From Spirometra erinaceieuropaei (lineage: Eukaryota > Platyhelminthes > Cestoda > Diphyllobothriidea > Diphyllobothriidae), in the NCBI GenBank assembly GCA_902702965.1, contig CACRXP010000035.1, forward strand, positions 1,085,127-1,149,126: a DNA stretch of 64,000 bases. The letters are read 5' to 3'. How positions within the stretch are numbered: position 1 is the first letter of the stretch; every line of letters starts with the position of its first letter. The notes under the pieces are model-generated. The model worked only from the letters and a program-made list of their open reading frames with translations, ran no database searches and was not told the origin of the DNA. The position numbers and the translations under genes were made by a program. Positions 1 through 9,759 of the stretch are shown piece after piece.

Positions 1-846
1 TAAATACGTAAATACTAGGCGCAAGGCCAATAGTGCGGGCTCTCCATCATCGTTCCTAAGAAATACACACCTCGAAAGTAGACGGATAAAATAAACAGGT
101 CGTTGATAGTGAGCTTTTGCTCGTATATTTGACGCGGTAGGGTGTGGAAGTACTCATTCAAAGCAAGCATGTTTAACGTCAGTTACAATTGTGAACTCTT
201 TTAGTTAAAAAACCACACCAGTCACATTTTCATGAGTCCCTACGTCTGTCATGTGGTCGTTCATCTTAAACAAAATCGTGCGGACGACTCCGGAGTTTAA
301 AATGTAAGCGCCGCCAAGCAAACCCTGTTAGTGGCAATGAATGCCCTCTGAGCTCACAGTCATGTCCTGCGTTCGCTTAGAAGGATCATCTTGACCAGGT
401 TCTCGCCTATTCCTCGTCCACTCAGTTTACCGGTTTGAGACCAACTCGATGGGGCCGAGCGTGCCTTTTCTCACCTTGCTGAACCCAAGTTAGCAAGAGT
501 TGACTGTAAACCTGTTTTCTGCCTCGCTGTCTACGCTCGTCGTGGCTAACATGCCAACTGCGCTTACGATTTTACTGTTTTCTGATGGTAATGGAAAATG
601 ATTGTTCGGGACGCTTTGGATCTACAGCGTCCAACTGACCGGTGAAGTCCTCACGAAGTCCAACAAATTGCCTGAGAATCGACGTAAGCACGTGTTTGCT
701 GTTTCTCCATATCGCAACCCCACGCAAGTAATCCCTTCGCTTTTAAATGACATTTTAAAATGTCAGCTTGTTATTCGCACCGGAACTCTGTCGAGTAAAG
801 CCAGTGGGACCGGCTGCGAGTACATACGTACGGTCATTCACGAAAA
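1..846. other. Unassigned sequence
   Basis: I see no recognisable gene, RNA or repeat here. A 132-codon open frame starting at 602 runs into the foldback element at 847 and resembles no family I know. Confidence 0.5.
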
Positions 847-1835
847 TACAGCAGATGTGCTAACCTATGAAATGTCAACCGAAATTCTAACATGCGCCGT
901 CGACTCGAGAAGATTACATGAATATGGTTGCAATATTAATTACCGTGCGGCACAATCCCGCGATATTTCAGTTCCTTCGGGATGCCGACCTTTGAACTAA
1001 TTTATTTCCGGCCGCCTGCAAAAACTGGACTCCGTAAAAAACGACTACTTAAGTGGTATGAATTTTTCTCATTGATTTTCGGTCTTTGTAAATCCAAGCA
1101 TGCTTAATAGAAAGCACGCATCAAAATACTCATTCTTTTACTCATTTGGAAGGAAATTACGTCTCCTTTCAATTTTATACTTGTAGGAAGGGTATAGTTC
1201 GGTTTTAGAAAAAGTTTCTAACTGTGTGATTTTTTAGACTGTGAAATGCCCGTTCATAAAACGTCGTGCCTCTTCATTTACTAGTGTTCCTTGTAAAGTT
1301 TACAGTATAACTCAAATCCTTTGCCAGATTTTATGAACCCCATATGGTCTCCTCTTAATAGCGTATAGAAATGTATGGTTTTCCGTGCACAGAAAATATA
1401 CAGCTTGTAGTTTGGTGATCTTGAATGCAGATGTAACGGCAGGTCGGGTTCAAATTATTCAGGAATCGGAAAAGTCTTCTAAACCAAATTATACCCTTTC
1501 TTCAAGTATAAAATTCAAAGGCGTAATTTCTACCAAATGATCAAAAGAATGGATATTTGTATGCAGGCTTTCCATGAAAAATTTAAATATATAAGGGAAT
1601 TAAAAATCAATGGGAAAAATTCATACCACTTAAGTAATCACTTTGTACATAGTGTAGTTCTTGCATGCGACCGGAAAAATGTTTGTACAAAAGCCGGCAT
1701 CCTGTAGTAACTGAAATATCTTAGGATTATGTTGCACAGTAATTAATATTAAAACCCTGCTCAAGTAATCTTTTGAAGTTAGAAATGCATTTCAGAATTT
1801 CGGTTAACATTCCATGAGTTAGCACATCTACTGTA
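847..1835. mobile_element. Foldback element, subfamily A (copy 1, complete)
   Basis: The two ends are mutually inverted: TACAGCAGATGTGC on the left and GCACATCTACTGTA on the right. Both lead into the family signature (TGTCAACCGAAATT on the left, its complement on the right). Arms of about 360 bp flank a unique centre of about 250 bp, and no coding capacity is seen. The same layout recurs at 6344, 11825, 27912, 48959, 52233 and 60349. Ends of the form TA/CAGTRG would suit a Tc1/mariner-like MITE, but no transposase is present, so the superfamily is unproven. Confidence 0.8.
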
Positions 1836-1954
1836 AGTACACACCCATTGTAGTATGTCCGAAAAATCTACACTAAAGCAGCAAGATCTAAGTTTAAAAC
1901 ATATGATAAGATTTAAAAAGCATTTCACAGGGTGCAATTATACTGGGAGAAAAC

Positions 1955-2238
1955 AAAGATAAATGCCAGTTAGGTCAGTCGATCGACCGGCTAAATAACT
2001 GATAGTGTCAGAAAAAACAATAACTTACTTTTCTGTCACGAAGCCCCCTGCTGACACAGGAATTTGCATCGCCGTACTACGAGTGGCCTTTTGCTAAAGT
2101 CGGGGGATACTTGTTCTTGTGTCCTAACTTTTAAACTCATAACCCTAAAACTAACCCCCTTGGCCTTTGCCCTAGTCCCGACTGCCGTAACACTAGCTCT
2201 AAACATAATCTTCCCAGAAATCTACCACAAGACGTAAT
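1955..2238. repeat. Direct repeat unit, first copy
   Basis: This 284-bp unit recurs at 2566-2848 in the same orientation. Shared blocks include AGTCGATCG, CTGATAGTGTCAGAAAAAAC, CACAGGAATTTGCATC and GTGTCCTAACTTTTAAACTCA. The 3' half is rich in degenerate CCCTAA-like words. No function is evident. Confidence 0.75.
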
Positions 2239-2540
2239 TTTCTAACTAGCGAACAAAAGAACGAATTTTGTAAGCACGTTTTCCATGAAATTTAATGGCA
2301 TCGAAAATCAATGAGAACAGTTCGTGCTATCTGAGTAGTCGTTTTGTGCAGAGTATGGTTTCTACATGCGGACGTGGAAAAATTCGTTCAAAAGTCAGCA
2401 TCTCGCGACAACTGAAATATTATACAATTATGCTAAACAATGATTAATTTTAAATCCCTACTCAAATAATCTTTTTGAAACGAAAACGCATTCAAGAATA
2501 TCGGGTAACATTTCATGAGTTCGCACACTTACTCTACATT
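2222..2540. mobile_element. Foldback element, right half only
   Basis: The sequence matches the right arm of subfamily A, from the TTTTCCATGAAAT block to ATTTCATGAGTTCGCACAC near 2525. The left half is missing. It lies between the two copies of the 284-bp direct repeat. Confidence 0.65.
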
Positions 2541-2565
2541 TGGATGTAGGTAGATTGACTTGACG

Positions 2566-2848
2566 CAAAGACTAATGGCAGTTTGGCCAGTCGATCGCCC
2601 GTCTAAAGAGCTGATAGTGTCAGAAAAAACATCTACCTGCTTTTCTGTCGTAAAGCTCCATGCGGACACAGGAATTTGCATCCCGGTATTACGAGTAGCC
2701 TTTCGCCAAATTCAGGGGGGTACTTGTACCTGTGTCCTAACTTTTAAACTCACACCCCTAGCTCCAACCCTCAAAGCCTTTGTCTTAATTCCAACCGCCC
2801 TAAATCTGCCCTCTAAACATAACACTCCCTGAAATTTAGCACAAGGTC
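2566..2848. repeat. Direct repeat unit, second copy
   Basis: Second copy of the unit at 1955-2238, with substitutions but few gaps. The 90-codon open frame at 2560-2832 lies inside it and is probably fortuitous, because the first copy contains stops. Confidence 0.75.
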
Positions 2849-3473
2849 ACCCATAATACAAAAGTTCATTGTCCTGCACCCCCTTCTAGAAACTCCTTCT
2901 AGACAACGGACATACCGCTGGCCAAAAATTAGTCTGCATTCACAGAAAGCAACATGTTTGACCGGGGGGGAAAGGTTGTCCACATGCAGGGGCTAGATAA
3001 AACCTGAATTTTGGGACAGTTTAGACGCATCGAGAATGTAGCTCTGCCTCGATAATCCCCATCGTGCCACTTTGTTATGGCGTGCGCCGATCCATCCGGA
3101 TTTCGGAAAATACAAAACCTTCCGATAAGGCAAGAGGGAGGACGAAAATCCAAAAACTTCTTTCGAACACAACTTATTCTACGACAAAGATAACCGTACT
3201 CTGACTACGCCGAAGGGCGTGCGAAGTGGTTGACCACGAGTCTTCTATAGGCCACTCGGGATTCCGCCCTGTCACCATATCCCAGACAGACAACATACTT
3301 CCTAATAATGATGGTTGTATAAAGCGCTCGGAAGCAATAAGGCGATTTATGTGGACAGGTCGCGGGCCCTTCCTAACCTTCCTGTCCTTCTTTCACGCTT
3401 TCATACCTTTTCCCTCATTCGCTTTTAGGTTTCATAATCGATTCTACTGGCTCTGACTCTCTTGCCTTCGCAG
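2849..3473. other. Unassigned; possible intron 5' of candidate exon
   Basis: No repeat family was recognised. The last bases before 3474 form a convincing splice acceptor: a pyrimidine-rich run (CTCTTGCCTTCG) ending in CAG at 3471-3473. Short open frames at 2929-3153 (minus) and 3226-3456 (plus) have no recognisable domain. Confidence 0.4.
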
Positions 3474-3676
3474 TGGGCGGTGCCGGTATTGTGGCCTCGG
3501 CCCTTGTCATGATCCCGGTCATTGTCCAGGAGCAGCGTAGACGGATCGCTAGACGCCGTCGGCGGGCCCTACGTATGCAGATGAAGAGAACCGGTTCCAC
3601 TGTGAGCTCTGCTGGGGAAGTACATCCGTCTCTGCAGCAATCTTCGCAGCTGACGGTCCCCGACCAGTCCCCCTAG
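3474..3676 (+). CDS. Candidate terminal coding exon, single-pass membrane protein
   Basis: I do not recognise the protein. A CAG acceptor (3471-3473) after a pyrimidine tract opens a 203-nt frame ending in TAG at 3674-3676. An AATAAA polyadenylation signal follows at 3683-3688. Upstream exons were not found; the first two bases complete a split codon. The peptide starts with a hydrophobic stretch (GGAGIVASALVMIPVIV), followed by a very basic segment (RRRIARRRRRALRMQ) and a polar Ser/Gln-rich tail. This is the layout of a transmembrane helix with a positive stop-transfer region and a short cytoplasmic tail. GC content is higher than in neighbouring DNA and the site is free of the repeats that fill the window, which favours a host exon. 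A chance open frame remains possible. Confidence 0.45.
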
Positions 3677-3682
3677 CCTGTC

Positions 3683-3688
3683 AATAAA
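3683..3688 (+). promoter_or_regulatory. Polyadenylation signal AATAAA
   Basis: A canonical hexamer 7 bp after the stop codon of the candidate exon, consistent with a short 3'UTR. On its own it is a weak signal; its position gives it weight. Confidence 0.4.
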
Positions 3689-3699
3689 TACCGTTGTCA

Positions 3700-4255
3700 A
3701 CAGTATCCGGCAACGTTTGCCTTATTTTATAAAGTTCCTCAGTTTTCACCCTTCCCACTAAATCACCGATTCAGAGCCCATTTTAGTTTTTACCCAGAAA
3801 CATTCCTGGAACCAACTGGCTCAGCTCAGATTAGAGATTACTCATGCATATTGCGTGAGGGGTTTGTGCACTAGTTTGCATGCTCGTCCGCGCATGTATA
3901 TTTTATTTACTCTAGTTTTCTCACCTTGCCATCCCCACAGACTGATATGTAATTTTCATCCCCGGTGGACTAACCTTTTTCTATTGTGATGAAGGTCCAC
4001 ACGACCACCGTCGACGCCATCCCCGTGCGTTTCTCATGATCTGTTAGCTCTACTGTGGCATGAAAGTGCAGCATCTGAAACCCACTTCATCGCATTCAGA
4101 GTCTTTGTCGGTTTTTAAAGAGGCATTCTCCGTCAGAATGGGAGGGAACGAAAAAAACGGGCCATTATTCCCGACTTATCCAACCTCATCAGTCGACCAC
4201 GCCCCAGGGTTCTCCGAGCCCGACGTTATCGACCCCAACCGAGAGACGTCACCCT
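3700..4255. other. Unassigned sequence
   Basis: No gene or repeat family is recognised. A 65-codon frame at 4060-4257 has no recognisable motif. Confidence 0.4.
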
Positions 4256-4259
4256 GAGT

Positions 4260-4990
4260 GTGCTGTTCACAGATCTGTTCGCAAACGGAGCAGCTCTAAC
4301 CGTAGATGAAAAGGCTACATAAGTTGTATGCATCTTGTCCTGATGGTGTCTGCCGTGTGTTCCACAGCAAGGTGGAGCAGGTGCAGTGACTTGAACGCGA
4401 ATTAGTCTATAGTGGGAGCAGGCTTGCGCAGCATCTACCGCACCTCCCCCTCCCCCACCGGGACCCGGTGTTAAGACGTAGTCAAGATGACCGGAAGTGA
4501 GGGGGAGCGCAGGTGGTTAGTGCGGCCGTACCCGCACCTAGGTGTACCACCGCACCCCCTGGTCCACAACAAACACGATCTGGCTTCTAACCAACTACAA
4601 TAGCACCACAACGGGCCAGAAGAAGAGGATGACTGGACAACCAAGATAACGTCCCGTATACCCAGCGGGAGCGTAAGCGCATCTACCGACAGGGAACCAG
4701 GTGCCACAAAACAGTAAGCGCACACCAGATTGCGAGGCTCATAGTGTACAGATCCTGGCGTAACACACGCTTACAATCCTTGAGGCCAAGAGGGGTGACA
4801 CACAGCCTTTCATTTGCCTGGACCATCACCATTCAAAGACTGGGTAACCAATCAGTCATTGAGTTGGCAGCCTTCCAAGCCACGGCGCTCGGCCTGCCGT
4901 GATATTCTCAGACTCAGATCAAAGGAGCCGAATGGAGAAGGAGCCAAGAAAAACACTTCCCACTTAAGTGATAGGTGAGTGCATGCATTG
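4260..4990 (-). mobile_element. 3'UTR of zinc-finger LINE (R1 family)
   Basis: This is an inverted match to the sequence at 30440-30935, 34500-35340 and 58230-59110, and runs parallel to 14500-15000. Shared landmarks include the GCTCCCGCTGGGTATAC block, the block around a short CTG/TTG-rich tract, and a GC-rich region. It lies directly 3' (on the minus strand) of the zinc-finger coding remnant at 5010-5590. That order also holds at 33925-35340, so I read R1 as the 3'UTR of that element. Confidence 0.6.
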
Positions 4991-5009
4991 TGCGCTGTTG
5001 GGTGATGTG

Positions 5010-5590
5010 TGGTGCAGGTGTTGGCGGAGAAAGGTGTGATGTTGCGTAGCCCGCGGCCGTCTACCGCAGGCCTTCTTGAATGCGCATGTGGCCTATTAGG
5101 CTCATTCGGTGACTGAATGTGCGGGGGCAATGTGGCCAGTTGAGGCGAATGCGTCTGGTGTATGCTGGTGCTCCTGAAACTGGTTCACCGGAGGTGCATG
5201 TGCGGGGACAGTGTGGGCAGGATTGGCCGGGGGGGGGCGTCAGAGCCGGTTGTTGTGGTTTTGGTACGGCTGTTGGTGGCGGGCGCGCGCTAGACGATGG
5301 GGTGTTTATTGAGCTAAGAATGTTGTTTATGCAAGAGTGCTAGGTGTGTCGATATCGCGGTTAATTCGTCCGTACGCATGTGACCTAGAGGGCCCATGCG
5401 GTAAGTGAATGTGCGGGGGCAGTTGAGGCGGATGTAGCGGGTGTAGATTGGTGTCCCAGGCACTGGTTCGCCAGTTTATATGCGATGGATTCACAAGTGA
5501 CCGACCAGGCCGATGTGTGAGATGAATGTTCGGTCATGATGAGGACAGGTGTGGACCGCATCCACATGTGCCGGTTGTACACAGCCTTGA
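5010..5590 (-). pseudogene. C2H2 zinc-finger tail of a LINE, decayed
   Basis: Read on the minus strand with stops and frameshifts, this DNA encodes a row of C2H2 finger remnants. They are CPHHDRTFISHIGLVGHL (second His region after a stop), NCPRTFTYRMGPLGHM, SCPHCPRTC, and NWPHCPRTFSHRMSLIGHM with its first Cys changed to Trp. Linkers GEPVPGTP and GEPVSGAP separate the fingers. The CPHCxRTFxxxxGLxGHMRIH form with GEPVPGAP linkers is known to me from the C-terminus of RTE-type LINE proteins in tapeworms. The upstream endonuclease and reverse transcriptase are absent, as expected for a 5'-truncated insertion. R1 follows immediately downstream. It is not functional. Confidence 0.65.
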
Positions 5591-5599
5591 CTTATTAGC

Positions 5600-6025
5600 A
5601 AGAAAATCAGAAGGGAACGACCTGGTAATTTTTCAGGACTGGAACCCCCGGAACTGCATCACTGCCCGAAATGCGGAAATGGGTGCCTCGAGACATTAAG
5701 AGGGTTGCTTATTCGAATGCGTTAAGTAAGTCATCTAGTCTGCATAGTATTTGCAATCCCGATGTTGTCAGTAGGAATAAGCACTTGGCGAGTTTTTCAC
5801 GCTACCGTATTCGAAGGGAAGAAATGATTTTTGGAAAAAACCGTCTGCTCTGAGAAAGGGTTGCTTTAGTGAAACAGGAATCAAGAAAGCATTTTGGTCT
5901 AAAACACGTGTGAAGACTTCACTGAGCCATGGTAGTATGTATCGAGGATATGTTTTTGTGCTTAAGACCAGCTGCTCCAGTTGTGTCTGTGCACATGTTT
6001 GTTTCCGGTCCCAGTTGGTGGTCAG
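5600..6025. other. Unassigned sequence
   Basis: No recognisable gene or repeat. A 60-codon frame at 5671-5853 shows no motif. Confidence 0.4.
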
Positions 6026-6029
6026 GATT

Positions 6030-6340
6030 ATGATTGGATGAATGACGGCAAATAAGCCCGAAACAGTGCTCTACCAATCCACCCCTCAGACTCTGTCGTC
6101 TCCCCTCTGCTACCGGAGCTTGGCCATCTTCGGTCTAGGGGTTGGATGCTTGTTCGTGACCCCGATCGCCCATACGAAGCTTGTTTGCTTCGGGAAGTCA
6201 ATGGATTGGTGTGCGCCCATTCCTTAGTGAATATATATGTATATATATTCACTCGTGACTGGCTGAATGAAGGCAAACAAGCCTGAGACAGTGTTGTATC
6301 AATCTACCTCCCCTCTAGACTCTGTCGGCTCTCCTTTGAT
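6030..6340 (+). repeat. R9 repeat, two tandem copies with an AT palindrome between
   Basis: Copies at about 6030-6115 and 6258-6340 share the blocks GGCAAA(T/C)AAGCC, ACAGTG, CAATC and GACTCTGTCG. A third copy is at 35718-35812. Between the first two lies a perfect palindrome at 6225-6253 built on ATATATATGTATATATAT with flanking AGTGA and TCACT. Confidence 0.65.
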
Positions 6341-6343
6341 GTA

Positions 6344-6998
6344 TACAGTGGGTGAGCTAACTCATGAAATGTCAACCGAAATTCCGAAATGCGTTTTCGT
6401 TTCGAAAAGATTAATTAGGTAGGGTTGTAGAACTAGTCATCATGCAGCATGATTCTATAATAATTCAGTTACCTCGGGGTACCGACTTTCGAACGAACTT
6501 CTTTCCTGCTGCATGCAAAAACTGTACTCTGTAAAAAACGACTACTTGCGTAGCATGCATTTTGCTCCTTGATTTTCGATGACCTTGAAAGTTCAATTTT
6601 GTTTCATGTAAAACATGAACAAAAATATTCATTCTTTTGCTCACTGGGTACAAAGGAAAGGTATAATGCGGTTTTCAAAAAAATTTTGCAATTCCCGAAT
6701 AATGTTGAACCCTACCTGCTGCTATACTTGCATTCAAGGTTTTCAAACTGCAAGCCGTATATTTTCCGCGTACGGAGAACCATACATCTCTCAACGGTCA
6801 TAAGAGGAGACCATATGTGGTCCATAAAATTTAGCCGTGGATTTGAGGCATATTGTTTACTTTACAAGCCATATGGGTTAATGCAGAGACATGACGTTTT
6901 GTAAACGGCCACTTCACGGTATTAAAAAAATCTCACAACTAGGAGCTTTTTTAAAACCGAATATTGAACCTCCTTCGCGTATTAAACTGGAAGAAGAC
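6344..6998. mobile_element. Foldback element, subfamily A, 3'-truncated
   Basis: It begins TACAGTGGGTGAGCTAACTC and follows subfamily A through the left arm and centre. It stops after GGAAGAAGACGTA near 6998, where PLE sequence begins. The whole right arm is absent. Confidence 0.75.
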
Positions 6999-7003
6999 GT
7001 AGA

Positions 7004-7440
7004 CATTTGACGTCAAATATCTAGACTGTCTGGCCAACTACTGCGGCATGACGGACAAACGACTGCGCACGCGCGTGCATGAGCACGCCTTAGCCGTAAA
7101 GCGAAAGGATGTACGGTCGCACGTGGCCATGCACAGTCTAGAAAATAATCACGTGTTCGACTTTGACGGTGCCCAAGTGCTCGGCCGAGCCGAAAGCAAT
7201 GTGGCCAAGGCCTGGTAATCAGACGCCACCTCGATCCAGCGCAGTATTGACCTACCAGCGCCATGGGAGACCATCAGGCACCACTTGCGCGCGAGAGGAA
7301 GGCCAATAAGAGGAGAGCGGAATCGACCTATCAGGGACGGGCGCGAATGGCCTATTTAAACCATGTACTTCTCATTTGGCCCGTCTCCGATGATGTGCTC
7401 GAGTGCGAAGACGAAACCTCAGATGATTAAATCCTTCTCC
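7004..7440 (+). pseudogene. Penelope-like element, GIY-YIG endonuclease fragment and tail
   Basis: The plus strand encodes YLDCLANYCGMTDKRL, RTRVHEHALAVKRK and SHVAMHSLENNHVFDFDGA. This is the C-terminal GIY-YIG endonuclease of a PLE, in the same order as at 63650-63900. The signature Tyr-Ile-Gly appears as Tyr-Cys-Gly; the Arg and Glu-His of the RxxEH block are kept. A stop (TAG-free TAA) follows AKAW near 7218, after which similarity (SIQRSIDLPAPWETIRHHL) continues. The 3' tail contains the TGATGA...GAAAC hairpin motif at 7388-7420. The reverse transcriptase is missing. The fragment abuts a truncated foldback at its 5' side. Confidence 0.65.
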
Positions 7441-7679
7441 CCAGAGGAATTGGAAAACGGGCATCCCAAAGTTTAATGGGAAAGATGAAATTCTTTAGGA
7501 AGCTAAAACTCTGACCACGTAAATTCTCGAACCTGGTCCCCCAACTCGTCAGACAATGGATAATGTCCAAAAAAATTGACTTCTTAACTGTCTCTAACAG
7601 GATTCTATCTTTGGTCAACGTCTGTGTCAATACATGTTAATTCCCCTTGTTACCTCTCCGAGTTTAGCTCCTCCCGTTT
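7441..7679. other. Unassigned sequence between two PLE fragments
   Basis: Nothing recognisable was seen. Confidence 0.4.
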
Positions 7680-7960
7680 ACTTTTTCTCTGAGGATTCTT
7701 CACGTGATATTTAAATCCATATGCCAATTGATGCATGCCTCATCTGAGGGCATTGCTGCCAGTAATTCACGGCCTTGCCTTATTGGGCATGCGCCAACAA
7801 TGCGAGTGTTCTCCCACGCACATTTGTGCCCAGTGTGTGCACGGCCACCTGGGATAGATGCTCTCGTCTGTTCACCGCTGATGTTCGTGTATACGTGCGG
7901 CTATAGACTGTACTCTGTTTGTGAGAAACATGGTGGCTACACTCAAAATGTGGGATGACC
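7680..7960 (-). pseudogene. Penelope-like element, endonuclease fragment
   Basis: The minus strand gives AVNRREHLSQVAVHTLGT and, after a frameshift, ENTRIVGACPIRQGRELLA followed by DEACINWHMDL. The order and residues parallel the PLE at the right edge of the window (SQVATHTLEEGHEFDF and NTRILERARQ). The GIY-YIG core upstream is barely recognisable. The fragment points toward the one at 7004-7440. Confidence 0.5.
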
Positions 7961-8039
7961 TCTGAATAGGTTTCTTTGCGGTAAACTGATATGTGAAGTG
8001 ATTCACCAGTTTTTCGACCGAAGGCGGTACACATTTTGG

Positions 8040-8885
8040 GCCGATATAATAATAAGTAAAAATATTCTTCAGAAAAATCGAGTTGCACTCGTGAACTTTC
8101 GGACCGGTGACACAATTCCTTCGTTAGACGAAACGAAAACAAGAGAGAAAGTTAGATTGTCGCACTAGACCAGTTGGCGCGGCAGGACCGACAGACAATT
8201 GGCTTGTGACACGGGTGGTCACATAGTTATGGTAGGTTTCTGAGCGAGGAGTGAGGAGGCGGAACGATGACGGCCCCTTGTGCTGGAGGAGAGGTATCAA
8301 TGGTGGATTAGCGGCACCCCAGGCTGCTGAATGAACGGTTGCTGATGGAGGATTAGGGCAGGGATCGGTAAGTCGTGAACTAGGCCTTCATAATGGGCGT
8401 CCCAGTCAACATGACGTTGATACTATCCACATTGGAGCACCAAGCTCCGAGGAATTCTCTCGTTCGTTTTGTATTGGCCATAGCGACGACCTCAATGCTA
8501 CTCCAACTGAATCAAAAGTCGCATTCGAGTGTGTGCGCAAAGACGAGGGATAGGGGATTTTGACGACTGACAGCTACTTTTTTAATTAGTAGAGGTACCC
8601 ATATTACCATCATACATGCGGGATCAATTTGCGCACGGGATGGGATAAAATATATTTTTTACTGCTCCTTGGGGTTGGGATCTTTGGTTTGAGATAGCGC
8701 TGCACGTAGAAACCTACCGTGACTACATGAACACCCGTCTCGCATGTCAATGGCCTGTTTGTCCTGTCGCGCCAACTGATCTAGTGGGACGATCGTACTT
8801 TCTCTCTCGACTTATTTCGTCTGGCGAAAATTCACGGGTACAACTCAGTTTTCCCGAAGCATCTCTTCCTGTTGTCATATATATA
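8040..8885. mobile_element. TIR element R10 with arms of about 200 bp
   Basis: The left arm 8040-8250 is inverted relative to 8697-8885. Shared blocks read from the outside are GAGTTG, TTAGACGAAA/CCAGACGAAA, GAGAGAAAGT, CACTAGA(C/T)CAGTTGGCGCG and GGTAGGTTTCT. The 450-bp centre is unique and has no open frame of note. Protein-like frames at 7780-8142 and 8727-9059 are the same arm seen on opposite strands, so I do not call genes. No target duplication was identified. Confidence 0.65.
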
Positions 8886-9202
8886 TGGCGGAGGCACTAT
8901 AACGTACTCTCGATAGAGCAATCAGTCAAAAGCTCAGATACGTGCTTCGTCGATATTCTGCAGCTGCGAAACACATTTGTGAGGGGTTCGGCTCCTCAAT
9001 GGGTCCCCTGGCGTTCTCTATGCGGTTTCTGGTATATGAGAGAACAATCAAGTGAATAATTTCGGAAATTATTTAGGGCAAGAGTAGAGTCCCTCGCAGC
9101 TGTGTCACGCAACGGTAGAAATATTAACAAACACTTGTCTGGGCTTTGAGCTAGCATCTGCGTCGGGAGCACAGCATAGTACCATTGCCATATATATTTC
9201 GT
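8875..9202. repeat. Second inverted repeat beside R10
   Basis: About 115 bp at 8877-8993 is inverted at 9088-9200. Shared words are ATATATATGGC, GCACTAT/GTACTAT, AGCTCAGA/AGCCCAGA and GCAGCTGCGA/CAGCTGCGA. The spacer is about 95 bp. It shares its outer edge with R10, giving two adjoining palindromes. Confidence 0.5.
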
Positions 9203-9670
9203 ACTACTTAAAGTACTATTAATCTGTAGAATAGGCATTACATAGTTATTCCACAGTAGTTGATTCTCTCCGACTCGAATTTTTATTGAAAATTCGGGTC
9301 TGACCCTAAAATTCATGCCCAGGAGACTTAACCCATGTCCTCCACTGAATAATTTCTGAAATTTTTAAGTCGCACCCCGTACTACGTGAGCCCCATGCCG
9401 CCCTGCGGTGTAAATTTACGTGACATTATTTCTTCCGAATGCGGTATTCAGGTAAGAGGCAAGAAGGTGGATCGCTGTCGGATCTCTACCCAACCAGATA
9501 ATTCGACTCGTAATCAGCGCAGTGCAGAAAACGAAACTTCCCCTTAAATTTGAGCAATCCCGATCGCAGTCGATACAGTGTGAGGGCAGCAATTCCATTG
9601 CCAGTACCGTTTAACTTAACTACTAAATGCCATACTGAATACAGGTTTAAATTCCAGGTACGAAAAGAAT
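9203..9670. other. Unassigned sequence
   Basis: No recognisable family. Overlapping frames on the minus strand (9416-9598, 9486-9770) show no domain. Confidence 0.4.
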
Positions 9671-9675
9671 CCTGG

Positions 9676-9757
9676 TTGGGGTGTGACTGGCTGATGCGAG
9701 TACATGAACCAGGAATGGTCATTTTAACCTCTTCTGTCTTTGGCGGTAACGTTTCCC
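9676..9757 (+). repeat. Decayed copy of the tRNA-derived SINE body
   Basis: The segment GACTGGCTGATGCG... through TCTTTGGCGGTAACG follows the same order as the SINE body at 57760-57820 (GGCTGGCTGACGACG ... CTTTGTCGGTAATG). The tRNA head and the 3' part are lost. Confidence 0.45.
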
Positions 9758-9759
9758 GA

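Noticed and set aside
602..1000. 132-codon plus-strand frame
   Set aside because: Its second half is the left arm of the foldback element, and the same arm in other copies has stops.
6569..6904. 111-codon frame
   Set aside because: Entirely inside a foldback copy; disrupted in all other copies.
8727..9316. Opposed frames of about 110 codons with similar peptides
   Set aside because: The peptides match because the DNA is inverted-repeat sequence read from both strands, not because of homologous genes.
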